64,000 nucleotides of DNA from Steinernema hermaphroditum (lineage: Eukaryota; Nematoda; Chromadorea; Rhabditida; Steinernematidae): NCBI GenBank assembly GCA_030435675.1, contig CM059622.1, positions 5,084,001 to 5,148,000 on the forward strand, in the 5' to 3' direction. This document shows positions 46,194 to 57,393 of this stretch, one piece after another. A program made the translations under genes and the position numbers. The notes below the pieces were generated by a model. The model saw only the letters and a program-made list of their open reading frames with translations. It did no database searches and was not told the origin of the DNA. Positions within the stretch are counted from its first letter, which is position 1. Every line of letters begins with the position of its first letter.

Positions 46194-47361
46194 TGATTTC
46201 CGCACTTGCGCTTTGATAAAATGAATTTATAATGGACATAAATGCTGTCGATAAGTGGTTCTTTAAAAGTCGAATTTGATAGTTCCATATAATCAGCGAT
46301 AAAAGGCACTACAAACACTACAGACACGTTTCATCAACGCTTTTCGAAGGTCCTTAACTAATTTCTATCGGAACATCCGCATTTTTGTTCAATTGTTTCA
46401 AACCCACTCATCACAAATTGGCAACTTCTCGAGAGCTCCCGATCCGGGTCGGTGTCGGCGTGCTCTCGACGACAAGAGCCTCTTGACCGCCAACTGTTTT
46501 TACTCCATCAAACTCCGAATACTCATTTTTGTGCTCTTTTCATGTCCGCCACTATTATTCGGCAAACTGCCGGTAGCTGTTTGTCGAAGGTAGGCGGCCC
46601 GGGAACCAGTAGGAGTGAGAACAAGTGCTTGAGATGCAGGATTACGCACTTCTCTTGGGTTACTATGCGCGCGAATGTCCGCGCGCCGAGTGTTAAGCGC
46701 CTTAATCGTGTTTGCCGAGCGCACCTATTTCTACTTAATGGTTCCTGGTGAGAAGTTGCATTTGTTTCCAGGTCTTTTTTGCCACCGGTGTGGGCCGTGG
46801 TTTAGACGTTCTTTTTTGAATATTTGTTTTAAGTGAGCGTCTCTTGTATAATAGGGCAACCTAGTTTTTTTTCAAAATATATAAACAAAATATATCTTAA
46901 GCGAAATTTTGCAGCCAGCGCGTGAAGAAGCAATTCTTTCTTCCCACAAATTCGAAAGATTTCGATGGCTCCCCTCGGACAGGGGGTGGTATGTTCGAAA
47001 TGCTGCATAGTGGACGAAGCTGGAGAGGTTTATGAGGTCCCTCCCCATTATGCCAATTGACTGTTTCATTGGCTGTACAATCCGAAACGACTTTTATGCG
47101 AATAGATAATGTTTTAAATTTGCAATTTTTTATATTTATTTTGTATTTGTGAGAATTTTGCTTGCGAATTGGCCAGTTTCATGGCCATATCCATAGCTCT
47201 GTATTTGTATTTGACACCGATCCCGGATCGATCTTGCCCTCCGTAGGGCTATTGGTGTCTCCAGCCGAAATTTCATGTGTTTACCGCCGGTTTACTCATG
47301 TTTTACCACCCGCAGGACGTAACCGAAAAAAACGACTTTTCCCTAAAAATCGAGAATAACA

Positions 47362-47908
47362 GCGAATTTACGAATTTACGAATTTTATTACGATATCAAA
47401 CATATTACATGTTGTCGCACCCCATATTTATCCAATGTCCTCTGGCTTCTTGTCGCGCTCGGTGTTTCCATCTTCTGCTGCCTAGCTTCTTCGTGAACTC
47501 ATCAATCCATCGGGTCCGTGGTCTTCCGAGGGGCCTCTTCACGGGGGGACGCCATTCCTCTAGTCGGCTGGACCACTTTTCCGGGCTTCCGTTCGCCATC
47601 TTCCAGGCGAAGTTCCACTTTCTTCTTCTTGCGGCTTCGTCGATGTCCTTTACCTTCGTGACGCCCCGGAGCCACTCGTTGCTCTTTCTGTCTATTAGAC
47701 GGACTCCGACCATTCGCCTCTCCATCCGTCGTTGAGCGGTCGCAAGCTTCTTCCTCGCTGACTTCGTGAGGGACCAGGTTTCGGATCCATAGAGCATGGC
47801 GGGAAGAACGCACTGGTCGAATAGTCTTCGTTTCCATCGCATCAGAACGCTTCTGGAGGTCAGGAAGTCCGTGTATTGTCTGAAGACGTTCCATCCGCTC
47901 CGAGAATA
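47362..47908 (-). mobile_element. 5'-truncated RTE-like non-LTR retrotransposon
   Basis: The minus strand encodes the C-terminal end of a LINE reverse transcriptase: SGWNVFRQYTDFLTSRSVLM, RRLFDQCVLPAMLYGSETWS, a TAQRRMERRMVGVRLIDRKS block, then DEAARRRKWNFAWKMANG and RPLGRPRTRWIDEF, ending GCDNM and stop at 47405. The GW..F / VLPA..YGSETW / MER.M.GV / GRPR.RW.DE series is typical of RTE-type elements. Coding similarity stops abruptly at about 47908, so the copy is 5'-truncated. Beyond the stop, three near-perfect copies of GAATTTAC (47362-47391) form the tandem tail that RTE elements often carry. It is surely immobile alone. Confidence 0.85.
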
Positions 47909-48548
47909 ACAGCATGGAGCTTTTTCTATTCATGGGACTGTCCTTTAAAGTCGGATCCTCAACGAAACCATGATCTAATATGAACATATCACTATTTCTG
48001 GGCATGCCTTGGCGGGACTGACGTGCTTAAACCTACTAGGGGTTTAATCATATCGCATTTTGGGGAAGAGTAGAGCGCCTACCTTACACCTACTTTTTAC
48101 ACTCATTGAAGCAACACACTATTATCGTAGATGTAGCAATTCTCTGTTGGTGCACTAGGCGTTGGGTAAAACCATCCCTAAGTGACAATGCACTGATCTC
48201 AGCAATCGACTGAATCACCGCGATCCGCGAACAAGTCCAAGACGTCGTGATTCGAGGCCTCAAACAATCCACAACTTTTTCAGCGTATCGGCACCTGTCC
48301 CACGCAAAAGAAACACAAAGTGTGACCACGAGAATTCTGAGGTGAGTAAACTGTCAATTCGGGCGAGCCTGGATCTACGGGGGGCCATTATCTCCACCGC
48401 CTCCCGGCGGGGAATCCTGGACGGCAAACAGAAAATGACTCAACAAAACTGGTCGCCTCTTTTTGCGCTCTCGGCGGCTCTCTAAGTCGAGGAGCGCCTC
48501 ATTCCTTCGATATCTCCGCCATTCGGGAGCTCATACCCTCGTTTCAGC

Positions 48549-51500
48549 ATGAATTCGGTCTTTCTTTTGGTGGCTGCCGTCGCCTTTGCTTCGGCGCAGA
48601 TCCAAACGCTGTCCAGGACAGAAGAGTTGGGAGCGATTCCGGTAGGATCGCTTTCGAATCGCGTGGGTTTGATATTTGCTTTGCAGGAGTACGACGTTGC
48701 CATTGTTGGGGCCGGTCTTGCGGGTCTAAGTGCCGCGCGAAGAATTCGACAAAGTGCGCCGAACGCCAAAATAGTGATCTTGGAGGCGAGGAGTCGAGTG
48801 GGCGGACGGCTCTACCCCGTCCCGATTACCGGAAATGACCAGGGTCGACTCATCACGGGGGACTTGGGTAAGGTCGGAAGTGAGAGGTCGTGTGGGATGT
48901 CCATAAATGAAAGTAGCATGAGAACGGTCCCGCAGCGACCTTATCCATATTCATGTTTTATACCTACCTTGGTCATTTTCACTTATCTCACGTGTCCGTG
49001 GATCCACTTCTTCAACTTCCGTCTTCTCATAAGCGTCGGAAGGTACTATCCCTCCATCTTCATGCAACTGTGTGTGTATCATTTCTAAAAATCTATAAGC
49101 CCTTGTGATCCTAGTTAATCCTCTTAATTACAGGAACGCTATGGATCAGTCCTAAACATACAGAACTTCTGACCCTCGCCGCAGAGCTCAACGTTTCTGT
49201 CAGCAAACAGTTGATGTGTGGAGAACGGACGGTGTTTATTGCCGATGACGACCTGTCAAGCAGTGGAAAAGCCAAACGGTCTGACATGGACTGGATGACT
49301 AAAAATAGACATATTTACAGATCCCACGAATGGGACATGATCCCTGGGGCTGGAATGTACGTGGAGGAGCTTCTGAAAAATGACTCTTTGGTGGAGCTCC
49401 TTGACAGTCAGTCAGTGGAGGAGTACTTGGCTGAGAGGAATCCACCTCTCTACATGAAGGATACGATCAACAGATTCTTGCAGGTACTAGGAAATCGATT
49501 CATTGAGAGATAGTAGTCGCTTAGACGTTCTACGACACTCCTGCGAGAAACATTTCCATGCTGCAACTCATGATGACCGTCAACAGTGAAGGATCGTCCA
49601 TCGAAGAGCTTCTTTACGATATGGGTCATGGAGGATCGCTCAGATTCACCAACAAAGGATCGAATCTTTTGAAGTTGGTGCATCTAGCGAGCAAAAATGA
49701 GAGTGAGTGGTTTTAGGGCACTTGCGCAAGATGTAGATATCATGTTCGAAGATGCCGTCAGCGAAATCGACATTATCGGTAAGCGCTTTTGAAGGGTTTC
49801 TTCAAAAATCTAGAGAAATGTTCTCAGTATTGAGCATGTCTCAGTCAATAAGAAAGGAAAGCAAAAGGTTTTGACGAGAGTGGGATTCGAACCCACGCCT
49901 CCGAAGAGACTGGTGCCTTAAACCAGCGCCTTAGACCGCTCGGCCATCTCGCCATGAGACTGTGGCGGCTCCATCGTCACTGTGATGATAGAACGAGAGC
50001 TGCCACTGGATGCACTTTGCATTGTGAACACCGGACGTGACAGACATGAGCCGCCATAGCTCAGTCGGTTAGAGCGTGGGTCTAATAAGCCCAAGGTCGC
50101 AGGTTCGACCCCTGCTGGCGGCAAATCGTTTTGATAGTTCTGAACACATTGTGTTTTCATATTACATGGATGTTCTCTATTAATTAACCCTTCTTCCCCT
50201 TTTCCCTAAACTGCGAATTATCGGTTTGGAGCTCCGTTTCTGAATGGCCCAACTTTCAGATCCCAATTCATCGGATTCCACCAAAGTACTTGTCAGCACC
50301 ATAAAAGGAGAGAGCTACTTGGCAGAAGCGGTGATTGTCGCCGTGCCTCCTACTCTTGTGTCGGACATCGACTTTTCGCCCAACCTAAATGACGATCGAA
50401 GCACACTGTACAGTAAGTCCTATCGCATTGTATGCCTTCTCCACATAGAATTACAGAAAACTACTCACCGAAGGGAAACGCCTTCTACTTTACTGCCACT
50501 TTCGAAAGTCCATCTTGGAGAGAATTTAACAAAAGCGGACAGGTAGGACAAACCTCGAGATTGGGATGACTATTGGTGGATTTCAGATGATCTACGCCGA
50601 TAATACTGTCCAGGGACCAATTCTCTGGGCCAGCACTTATGACGTTACGTCGGGAGAATGCAGTGCTGACAGCGTGACAGGACAACTCTACGGTATCGCG
50701 CATTTTGACGACCGTAGTCCGCCGCTCACCTCGCAAGAACGTCGAGTTCAATATGAGCAAATTCTTCGGAGGAGCTTTGAAAACACCACTCTGAACATCC
50801 TCGATGTCAGGTAGGCAAAAGAGAGATTTCGCAAGAATCGTCGCTTTCAGAGACCACCAATGGTCATCCGATGAGTTCTCGCAGGGATCGGTCGGCGTCC
50901 TAGGCTGCAACATGGCTGCCTACTTGTCAGGACTCACGAATGAACCTCATCAGATGAGGATCTTCTTCGCCTCAGCCGAGTTGTCGAACCACTCGATGGG
51001 GATGATGAACGGTGCTGTTATCAGTGGCCAGAGAGTAGCCGACGAAGTTGTGTCGATTCTGAAGGCTTCGAGAGACACTCCCCTACTCACAAAAGTTCCT
51101 GAATTCTCTCCAGTTACTGGTAAGCAACCTCTCGGTTAAGCACGTTTCAGGCCATTGACTTACTTAGTGAAATATCGATGGGGCTTTGCTATATTCACAG
51201 AAATATCCCTCTGTTACAGCCTCGACAAGCACATCGCCTCTCTTCACCGTTGTCACTGCTCAGAATCCCATCTTCAACTCCACTCCCTTCAACTACCAAA
51301 CGAGCACTGTCCATCCACCGCCCCAGCAAGTCTCCACCGCATTCCAGTATCACACTTCCACGCCATACCCCACTGGGACATTCGAGAAGATCGACGAAAT
51401 GAACAAGGAAAAAGAGCAATTCCAACAAACGTGGAATGCCCAACAGAACCTCCCACCGAGATTATTCGAAGCTCCGGGAATCGGTCAAGGTGCCACTCCG

Positions 51501-51679
51501 GTACAGGCCGATCAGCTTATCTCTCAGCTTGAGTCGCAAGTTCAATATGTAAGACACGTATATTTAACAGTAATGAAGTTCTTAAACTTCAGATACCCGC
51601 CGATGATAGGCTGAAAACGATCGCCAGATTGAACAATCTCATCAAGAGCCTTTTGGATCAGATGGTTGTTCCAAACTAG
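48549..51679 (+). CDS. Secreted flavin monoamine oxidase-like protein with C-terminal extension (660 aa)
   Basis: Eleven exons: 48549-48641, 48687-48867, 49134-49483, 49525-49673, 49717-49778, 50260-50412, 50457-50542, 50587-50810, 50851-51119, 51220-51548 and 51593-51679, all in phase. Signal peptide MNSVFLLVAAVAFASAQ; FAD-binding Rossmann motif DVAIVGAGLAGLSAARRI with ILEARSRVGGRLY; IVAVPPTLVSDIDFSPNL; a late FAD motif RIFFASAELSNHSMGMMNGA VISGQRVADEV. This is the amine oxidase fold, oxidising amines or polyamines and releasing H2O2. The last two exons add about 140 residues: a Thr/Pro/Gln-rich linker (STPYPTG, PPPQQVST) and helical ends (EKIDEMNKEKEQFQQTWNAQ, LKTIARLNNLIKSLLDQMVV). Such a tail is unusual for the family. 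Intron 5 (49779-50259) contains tRNA-Leu and tRNA-Ile genes. Confidence 0.88.
49872..49953 (-). tRNA. tRNA-Leu (anticodon AAG), copy 3, inside an intron
   Basis: The 82 bases are identical to the copies at 6741 and 14550. It lies antisense in intron 5 of the amine oxidase gene, with a TTTT terminator on the minus strand. Confidence 0.96.
50050..50123 (+). tRNA. tRNA-Ile (anticodon AAU), copy 2, inside an intron
   Basis: The 74 bases are identical to the minus-strand copy at 9791. It lies sense in intron 5 of the amine oxidase gene, 96 nt from the divergently oriented tRNA-Leu, with TTTT shortly after the 3' end. Confidence 0.96.
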
Positions 51680-52136
51680 AACGAGAAGACATAGATACCC
51701 GGGTAAAAAGAAAAGTTTAAAAGTTTCTTATTGTGAAAATAAATGCTTCACTGTGATCAGAAAATGGCGAAAGAAAGCAGAACCTAAGATAGCAGTTAAG
51801 TACGCAACAGGTGAACAGTGTGTAGAATTAGTCGACCAACTTATCTTATACCGAACAGAGTACCGAGTACCGATAGAGGCTAAATGAGTCTTATTCCTTT
51901 ATGCCGCAAAATCCAATCAATCTTCTAGCCGACATATAAACATGGTAGCTTCATAATGATAGTTGGTAGTTGGTACACCTACCTGAAGCGCACCTCCAAA
52001 GTCTGACACCTTTTAACAAATTAAAGACGCTTAAAGTGCGCCCTCAGCAAGTACTATATTGTCATCTTTTCAACGATTTTACACGATTTACACGATTTAT
52101 CTTCCCGAATCAACGGCTTACGCCGTGCAGGACGTC

Positions 52137-52400
52137 TCATATATGCACAAAGAAGAACATAGTCACACCGTGGTCGCTGATTTTTTCTGATTTCGGTGGA
52201 GCAGACGAATCCGAATAGAATGCAGCGCTCCCATTAGTTTGCGCGGGCATCGAAGTCGTGAAGAGCTGATTCCGAAAGTGGAATAGCAGTGGAGTAGAGC
52301 CAACGGAGCGGAGAGTCATCTTCGGTTCGGCTGGCGGCGCGGACTTCGGAGTTGCAACGCTTCTTCGGCTTCTCTGGCGCGGGTAGAGTCGGGCAGTCAT
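52137..52400 (-). CDS. Hypothetical small ORF (87 aa)
   Basis: A minus-strand frame reads MTARLYPRQRSRRSVATPKS, then PPAEPKMTLRSVGSTPLLFH and SAAFYSDSSAPPKSEKISDH before stop. It abuts the family B repeat at 52405, which would form its 5' flank. There is no family, signal peptide or splice support. It may be a first exon or chance. Confidence 0.25.
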   Translation of the reverse strand: MTARLYPRQRSRRSVATPKSAPPAEPKMTLRSVGSTPLLFHFRNQLFTTSMPAQTNGSAAFYSDSSAPPKSEKISDHGVTMFFFVHI

Positions 52401-52404
52401 GACG

Positions 52405-52521
52405 AGCTTCTTGGCGAGACGGTGGAACTACGGCTCCCTGGTGTTCCAGGCCTTCTGGGAGCCGGGGCGATCATTGCGCCAACAACGACGGCCGAGAACG
52501 ACCGCTCACTTAACTCATTCT
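52405..52521 (+). repeat. Dispersed repeat family B, copy 2
   Basis: GCTTCTTGGCGAGACGGTGG followed by AACTACGGCTCCCTGGTGTT and GAGCCGGGGCGATCATTGCG matches 27247-27350, with a short extra segment (GGCCGAGAACGA) before the shared CGCTCACT-AACTCATT end. Confidence 0.8.
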
Positions 52522-52907
52522 TTTCAACAGCCGGCTTAATCTTCAAATCAACTTGACGCTGAAAACTCAGTGAACTTTGTCGTTCAAAAGCGTAATAATT
52601 ATTTGGGGCAGTGCACTGTAATGCACAGAAAATGTGTCATTTTTATCATCATGCATGTGAGCGGGAAAATTCAGAGAAGAATTTCATTTGGTTGTGATGC
52701 GATTCAAACGCCTAGGTGTCAGAGAGTGCTTGATTGTACTGGGTCCACATAACTCAGCGTTCGTTCGCTCCATTAGAAAATCTACATTTCTGGGAGATCG
52801 GCATTCGGAGTGATGCTGTGAATAGTTCAAATGCGATGCTAAGTGTGTTGAAATAATCCATATAGGCACATCGATACTAAATATGCCAAAAATACCGACT
52901 TTCCGCG

Positions 52908-53180
52908 ATGCAATTCAAGATACTCATTTTGGCTACCTTCGCACTCTCATCGGCGATGCCCTTGAGCTCTCGTTTCGGCGCAGAGGAAGACTTTATGACG
53001 GAGTTGCGCACATCGAATGGAACACTCGATGCTGATATTCCGAAACATATTGAAGACTGTCATCTTAGCCCCACTGCGGCACTCATCATTATCGGCGTCG
53101 CCGCCGTCTCTTCTCTACTTGTCACTACAATGATCTATGTTCAGGAGAAAAATTCTTATCGTCAGGTTCTCGTTTATTGA
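52908..53180 (+). CDS. Small single-exon type I membrane protein (90 aa)
   Basis: MQFKILILATFALSSAM is a signal peptide; the mature part is short and acidic (SRFGAEEDFMTELRTSNGT, one glycosylation site, a lone Cys in EDCHLS). One membrane helix follows (TAALIIIGVAAVSSLLVTTM), then a 16-residue tail ending RQVLVY. AATAAA follows at 53201-53206. No family is recognised. A diverged copy of the 3' end of this gene lies about 1.4 kb downstream (54620-54715), so the locus has been duplicated and one copy lost. Intact and likely expressed. Confidence 0.6.
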   Translation: MQFKILILATFALSSAMPLSSRFGAEEDFMTELRTSNGTLDADIPKHIEDCHLSPTAALIIIGVAAVSSLLVTTMIYVQEKNSYRQVLVY

Positions 53181-53369
53181 TTGTGTGAGTTCCAGTTCTG
53201 AATAAAGCGAGGTGAAATGTTACCCTGGTCGATGTTTTTTGACGTACTTCACATCTCAAAAAAGACATATTTATTACATATTACAAAGGGCATACATGAT
53301 GCTGATACAATGCTGACAAACGTGAAGAATAAATTCTATCATAACAGACCATAATCAGACGTCGTCCAG

Positions 53370-54264
53370 TCACTTGTACGGATTTGTTCTCATCCCCGAT
53401 CTGCGATATACCTTGTGTTTCTTGGGGCACATGCAAATTCCCAAGTTCTTCGTGGACACGCGGACTTCCTCGTCCGCAAGGAACTCGACTCGGAACTCGA
53501 GTGGCGATTTCCACGTCAGCATGTTTCTCTACCCGCCTTTGTCCGCGACTTGCAGATCCGCTCTTAGCGTCATAAAGTAGTCCGCTGCGAATTCCAGCAT
53601 GGCATACATGTTACGCAAACAAAGTTTCGCTTCAAGGAACTTCGCGAACAACGAATCGAAAAGTTCTAGGCTGATCGGAACTTTGTTTTCTTTGGTGCGT
53701 GTTATTCTAGGCTTATCGTATCGCTCCAAGTAAGCCTTAATTAGAGGAACGGCGCCGTTGGGCCACCATTCATATAGATGAAGCCAATCGAGAACACCAA
53801 CTTCGATCTGAGCAGCCAAAAACTCCTCGCAGAAAGGTCCGTAATAGGCCATTTCCATGGTCACGAATGTGCAGGTGGAGGCGTTCAAAGCCCTGAAGAC
53901 AATTTCAGCAATCTTCGTGACTTCTTCTGTATGATGCCATTTATCGATGGAGTGGTGCTGTGAAGCCATGGAAGTGGATTTGAGCTCCCTTTCTCATCTT
54001 TCTGATGATGAAGGACATCAGTTCTTCCTTGGCGAACTTGGCTGAGATTCTGTCCCAATCCCGATGCCATCCATTAGATTGCTGTTCCCATTTTATGCCG
54101 ATACCCAAGCCGCCTATATTTCTGTCCTCCGGGTAGTTTTTTATGTCGTGAATGTGGCGAGTTATGATGTGACCGTCGTCGCCGTTCCATCGATGAACCC
54201 CACCGAAATGATCCAATCGTCGCTTTCCTTGATGGGCAAAATTCCGACCATTTCTGCAAAGCAC
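53370..54264 (-). pseudogene. Degenerating minus-strand gene of unknown family
   Basis: Three protein-like blocks follow each other: block 1 from 54264 (GDDGHIITRHIHDIKNYPED, NGWHRDWDRISAKFAKEELM); block 2, shifted by one frame near 53960 (EVTKIAEIVFRALNASTCTF, WPNGAVPLIKAYLERYDKPR, KFLEAKLCLRNMYAMLEFAA); and block 3, in the frame of block 2 but after an in-frame TAG at 53529-53531 (RNMLTWKSPLEFRVEFLADE, STKNLGICMCPKKHKVYRRS). The frame change and the stop suggest a gene in decay, or two sequence errors. Size and style recall nematode F-box-associated proteins, but I see no F-box. A 21-nt GT...AG segment spans the stop, too short for a normal intron. Confidence 0.45.
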
Positions 54265-54619
54265 TACGAATGAACTGTTGAATAAAGAACACCGAGATAG
54301 AACTGTGTAGCCGAAACTGGCAAAGGCAGTTCACAGCGACCGAACTCTATGCACTCTTCCTAAAGTCTTGTAATTCCAATTATAAACACGTTATTTTAGC
54401 CCTTGGATACATCAGCTGATATTTGCGCGCACAATTATCAATCGGGCCGAGACCATTTCGAGACTCCACACGTTCGCAAGCGAATTTCGGAAGTGAGGAT
54501 GGAGATCACTCACTGAAACTCCGTGTTGGTGATTTGAGGGTTTAAGTAAGATCGGAATAAAGCAGAGTGATGGATGAGGAGCGTGCCCCCATTGCTGATC
54601 AGAACGTATGCAAAAGATT

Positions 54620-54715
54620 CCTCTCGTCAGGTTGTCATCTAATTATTGTGTGAACTCCAGCAAGGTGAAATGTTATCCTAGTCGGTGTGTTTTTGCGTTC
54701 TTCACATAAAGTCGC
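54620..54715 (+). pseudogene. Remnant of a duplicated 3' gene end
   Basis: CGTCAGGTTGTCATCTAATT, then TTGTGTGAACTCCAG and AAGGTGAAATGTTATCCTAG, align with 53160-53250 (end and 3' flank of the 90-aa membrane protein) with substitutions and a small deletion that removes the AATAAA. The upstream coding part is not recognisable here. Confidence 0.55.
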
Positions 54716-55083
54716 TTAACTTTGAGAGTACCAAATAGTGTTTCGACGGTTAACTATCGGGGGTCGGCCAGAGGAACAGGTTTTGCGAAGGTTGCTTTGC
54801 GTACGGACTGACATCTGGGGGACCAAAAGGGTCTTTTACATTGCTGATGTGAACTCTGCTCGAAGTCGACATTTCCACAAAGATACGTTTCCCTGTTTGC
54901 TCTCACATGTTCCAGAATTAAAGATCTACGTGCGCGTGCCAGTGCCCTCTTTGGTTCACCACGAGGGATGACAACAAGGAAACTCGTTTGTGGTAATAAA
55001 TAGTTACAGGCCTTGTCCTCCCACCCATTTGTTGTCGACTGATTTTACGATCGTGCGCTTGTTCCAAGGAAGTGGTTAATAAG

Positions 55084-55851
55084 ATGGCTAGGGAACCGAC
55101 TTGCTGTTGCGGGAGGGTCAGGATTACGGTAAGTTATTGCCAAGAATTTTAGGTGATTTCCTCGTTCGTGAGGTCACTCGCTGTATAGTCTTATTCGACA
55201 CTCGCTCACCTCAAATTTTCATTATAATTTTCCGCCAAATAAGATACATCAAGAACACTACTTTGTGTTGGTTCTTCCAATCAGTCTATTGATCTTAGAT
55301 CGCGACCGTAATCATCGCCGTAATATACAGTATCTTCGGAAGTGCGGCGATCGTACTCGCGCTCGTGAACAAAGTTCCAGATGACGATCGAATCGCCTTC
55401 TTCGTGTATGGCGTCTTGCAAGTCATCATGGCTTCCATTCTCATCGCCGCCGCTCTCAGAAAATGGTCCAGGTTCATGTGGCTCTTCTTCGTTTTCTCTG
55501 TGAGACCCCACTTTTATGACCAAGTATGCATTGTCTATTCAGTGTATTTGCCTAGCTTATGCTGTCGTGATTCTTCTGATCAGCATTTCAAATCAGTGGC
55601 ACATCGAGAAGTTCCTCCAGGACTACAAATGGCAAAACAAAGATGACGACGACCAAGGTACACAGTACTCTTCGAATAGTGTAAAAAGGAAGACTTTAGC
55701 AACAAAAGGTCACATCATCCAGGGTATCTACTCCATCTTCCTTTTTGCCTACATTGTGTTCACGGTGTTCGCTCTAATCGTCGTTAAGAAAAGTCACGAT
55801 TACTTCAAAGCCACCCGAAAATATGGAACTTCCGTTTTTGTCAATGAGTGA
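55084..55851 (+). CDS. Four-transmembrane protein, LAPTM-like layout (170 or 184 aa)
   Basis: Exons 55084-55128, 55299-55499, 55543-55657 and 55700-55851. The start MAREPTCCCGRVRIT has a CCCG motif just before TM1 (ATVIIAVIYSIFGSAAIVLA). TM2 is YGVLQVIMASILIAAAL, TM3 spans the exon 2-3 junction (WLFFVFSCICLAYAVVILLI), and TM4 is IYSIFLFAYIVFTVFALIVV. A charged KWQNKDDDDQ segment lies in the loop before TM4. The tail ends KYGTSVFVNE. Nematodes have many such small tetraspan proteins, some related to LAPTM; I infer a membrane or endolysosomal role. The third intron (55658-55699) is exactly 42 nt and stays open if retained, so two isoforms are possible. Confidence 0.7.
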
Positions 55852-57393
55852 AGGTGTGTGTACCGTAAGATCGCTTGTTATTTGTTGAATGCAATTAAAT
55901 GTTACTGTATTCGAGAATTAACCCATGTGGATAATAACATGTAAAACCCCGTGAAAAATAAATAACAGCACAATGCGTGTAAGTGAATGGGTACTGTCAT
56001 AATCAAATAGAATTTTGTTATCGATGAAAATGCAGGATGACATAAAAGTTTGGAAACGCATTCAGTAGGCAATATTTCGCTGAAATTTCATTTGAGTGAA
56101 GAAACCAAACAACATTTTCTAGAGAGGAGTCAATGACGAACAAGATACAAAGATTCAGTGCAAAAAACAATAAGGCATCAGCAGTGAACATACATAGGAA
56201 TCGATGGTTTAAAGTTTAGCTGAGTTTCCAGTCGCTATCTTCTAGTCTGTGATTCACAAAAGTTCACAAAAAAATAAATCAAGGTGATTATGTGAGAAAA
56301 AGACCCTGGAACAAAAAAAAGTAATCAACAGGTTTCAAGTGAGGTTAAGCCAAGCCGGGGTTTGCCGAAGCCGTCAGGACTGCAAGTAGGCAAACGCTGA
56401 GGATTAAACTTAAAACCAGTTGTATGCCTACGCACTTATCCGTACGTGCTTTGCCTAAGTATGGCGGATGTCACTATTAAAGCTGGGTCTTTTTCTCTTT
56501 CAACCAATCAAGGTCACATTTGCTGAAAGCTAGCGCTTTTGTTTATGAACGCTACCTATAAGACTGCTTCTGCTCACAGAGCTAGTTAGTCTCACGACTT
56601 CAAAACATGTCCACCTTTGTTAAAAGGGGTTTCGACCCGCTTTTATTTCGTGAATTCCTTTTCCACGGTAGTTAAACGTTGTATCGAAAACCAGTATCGA
56701 AAATGTCGACACCAAGAGTTACATTCCACAATCACACCACAGAATTATGCACTGTCTAGCGCACACAAATGAATACTTTAGAAAAGTGAAATTGCGCTGA
56801 AAGTCTTCACGCAACTAGAAAATATACAGAGCTACCAGGACTAGAAGGCTCGTCCGTCGATCACAAAATGAAAATGGGAGTCGTGTCAAAATGTCCGCAG
56901 TCTTAATTCTGTAGAAATGCTCCTTTGGCCTGACCAAGGTGATCAGAAAGGAATAAATCAAACGAATGGTCCGTCAGTCTGGAGCAAAATTCCTAACTTG
57001 GGGACGAGTATATTTCGAAGCATAGTCGTCTTTCTCATTCGATGTCGGACTGTCAGTCCGAACCTCGGGAGGCAGTTCGTTATGTAAAGAAAATAGGTGG
57101 AAATAGGTGTAATGTAAAAGTGTAAAACCACATAACAACTCGTGGACTGCGGGTAAGGTATGGTCCGCAAAACGCCGTACATAGATATTCAAGAGTCGGC
57201 CAGAGCGTAAATTAAAAAGAGGCAGTTGATTGAGGTTTCTTTAGGTCTCCAAATATTTACACTACAACAAGCTTTACTTTAAGTTCTCACTTTGCGTAAC
57301 ATCAGTTCACTTTAAGCCTGACATTCCGACCTGTTTTAACTGTGTACAATGAATATGGCGCACATTTTATCAGTCATTTACACGTAATTCGAA
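55852..57393. other. Spacer between the tetraspan and Rab genes
   Basis: AATAAA near 55959 probably serves the tetraspan gene. At 56958-57080 the minus strand has a coding-like end (NELPPEVRTDSPTSNEKDDY), but no acceptor or partner exon is visible, so I do not call it a gene. Confidence 0.4.

Noticed and set aside
49674..49716. Apparent frameshift in the amine oxidase
   Set aside because: Using the donor GTTGGT at 49674 gives a normal 43-nt intron and restores the frame (SNLLK|ALAQDVDIM), so the gene is intact.
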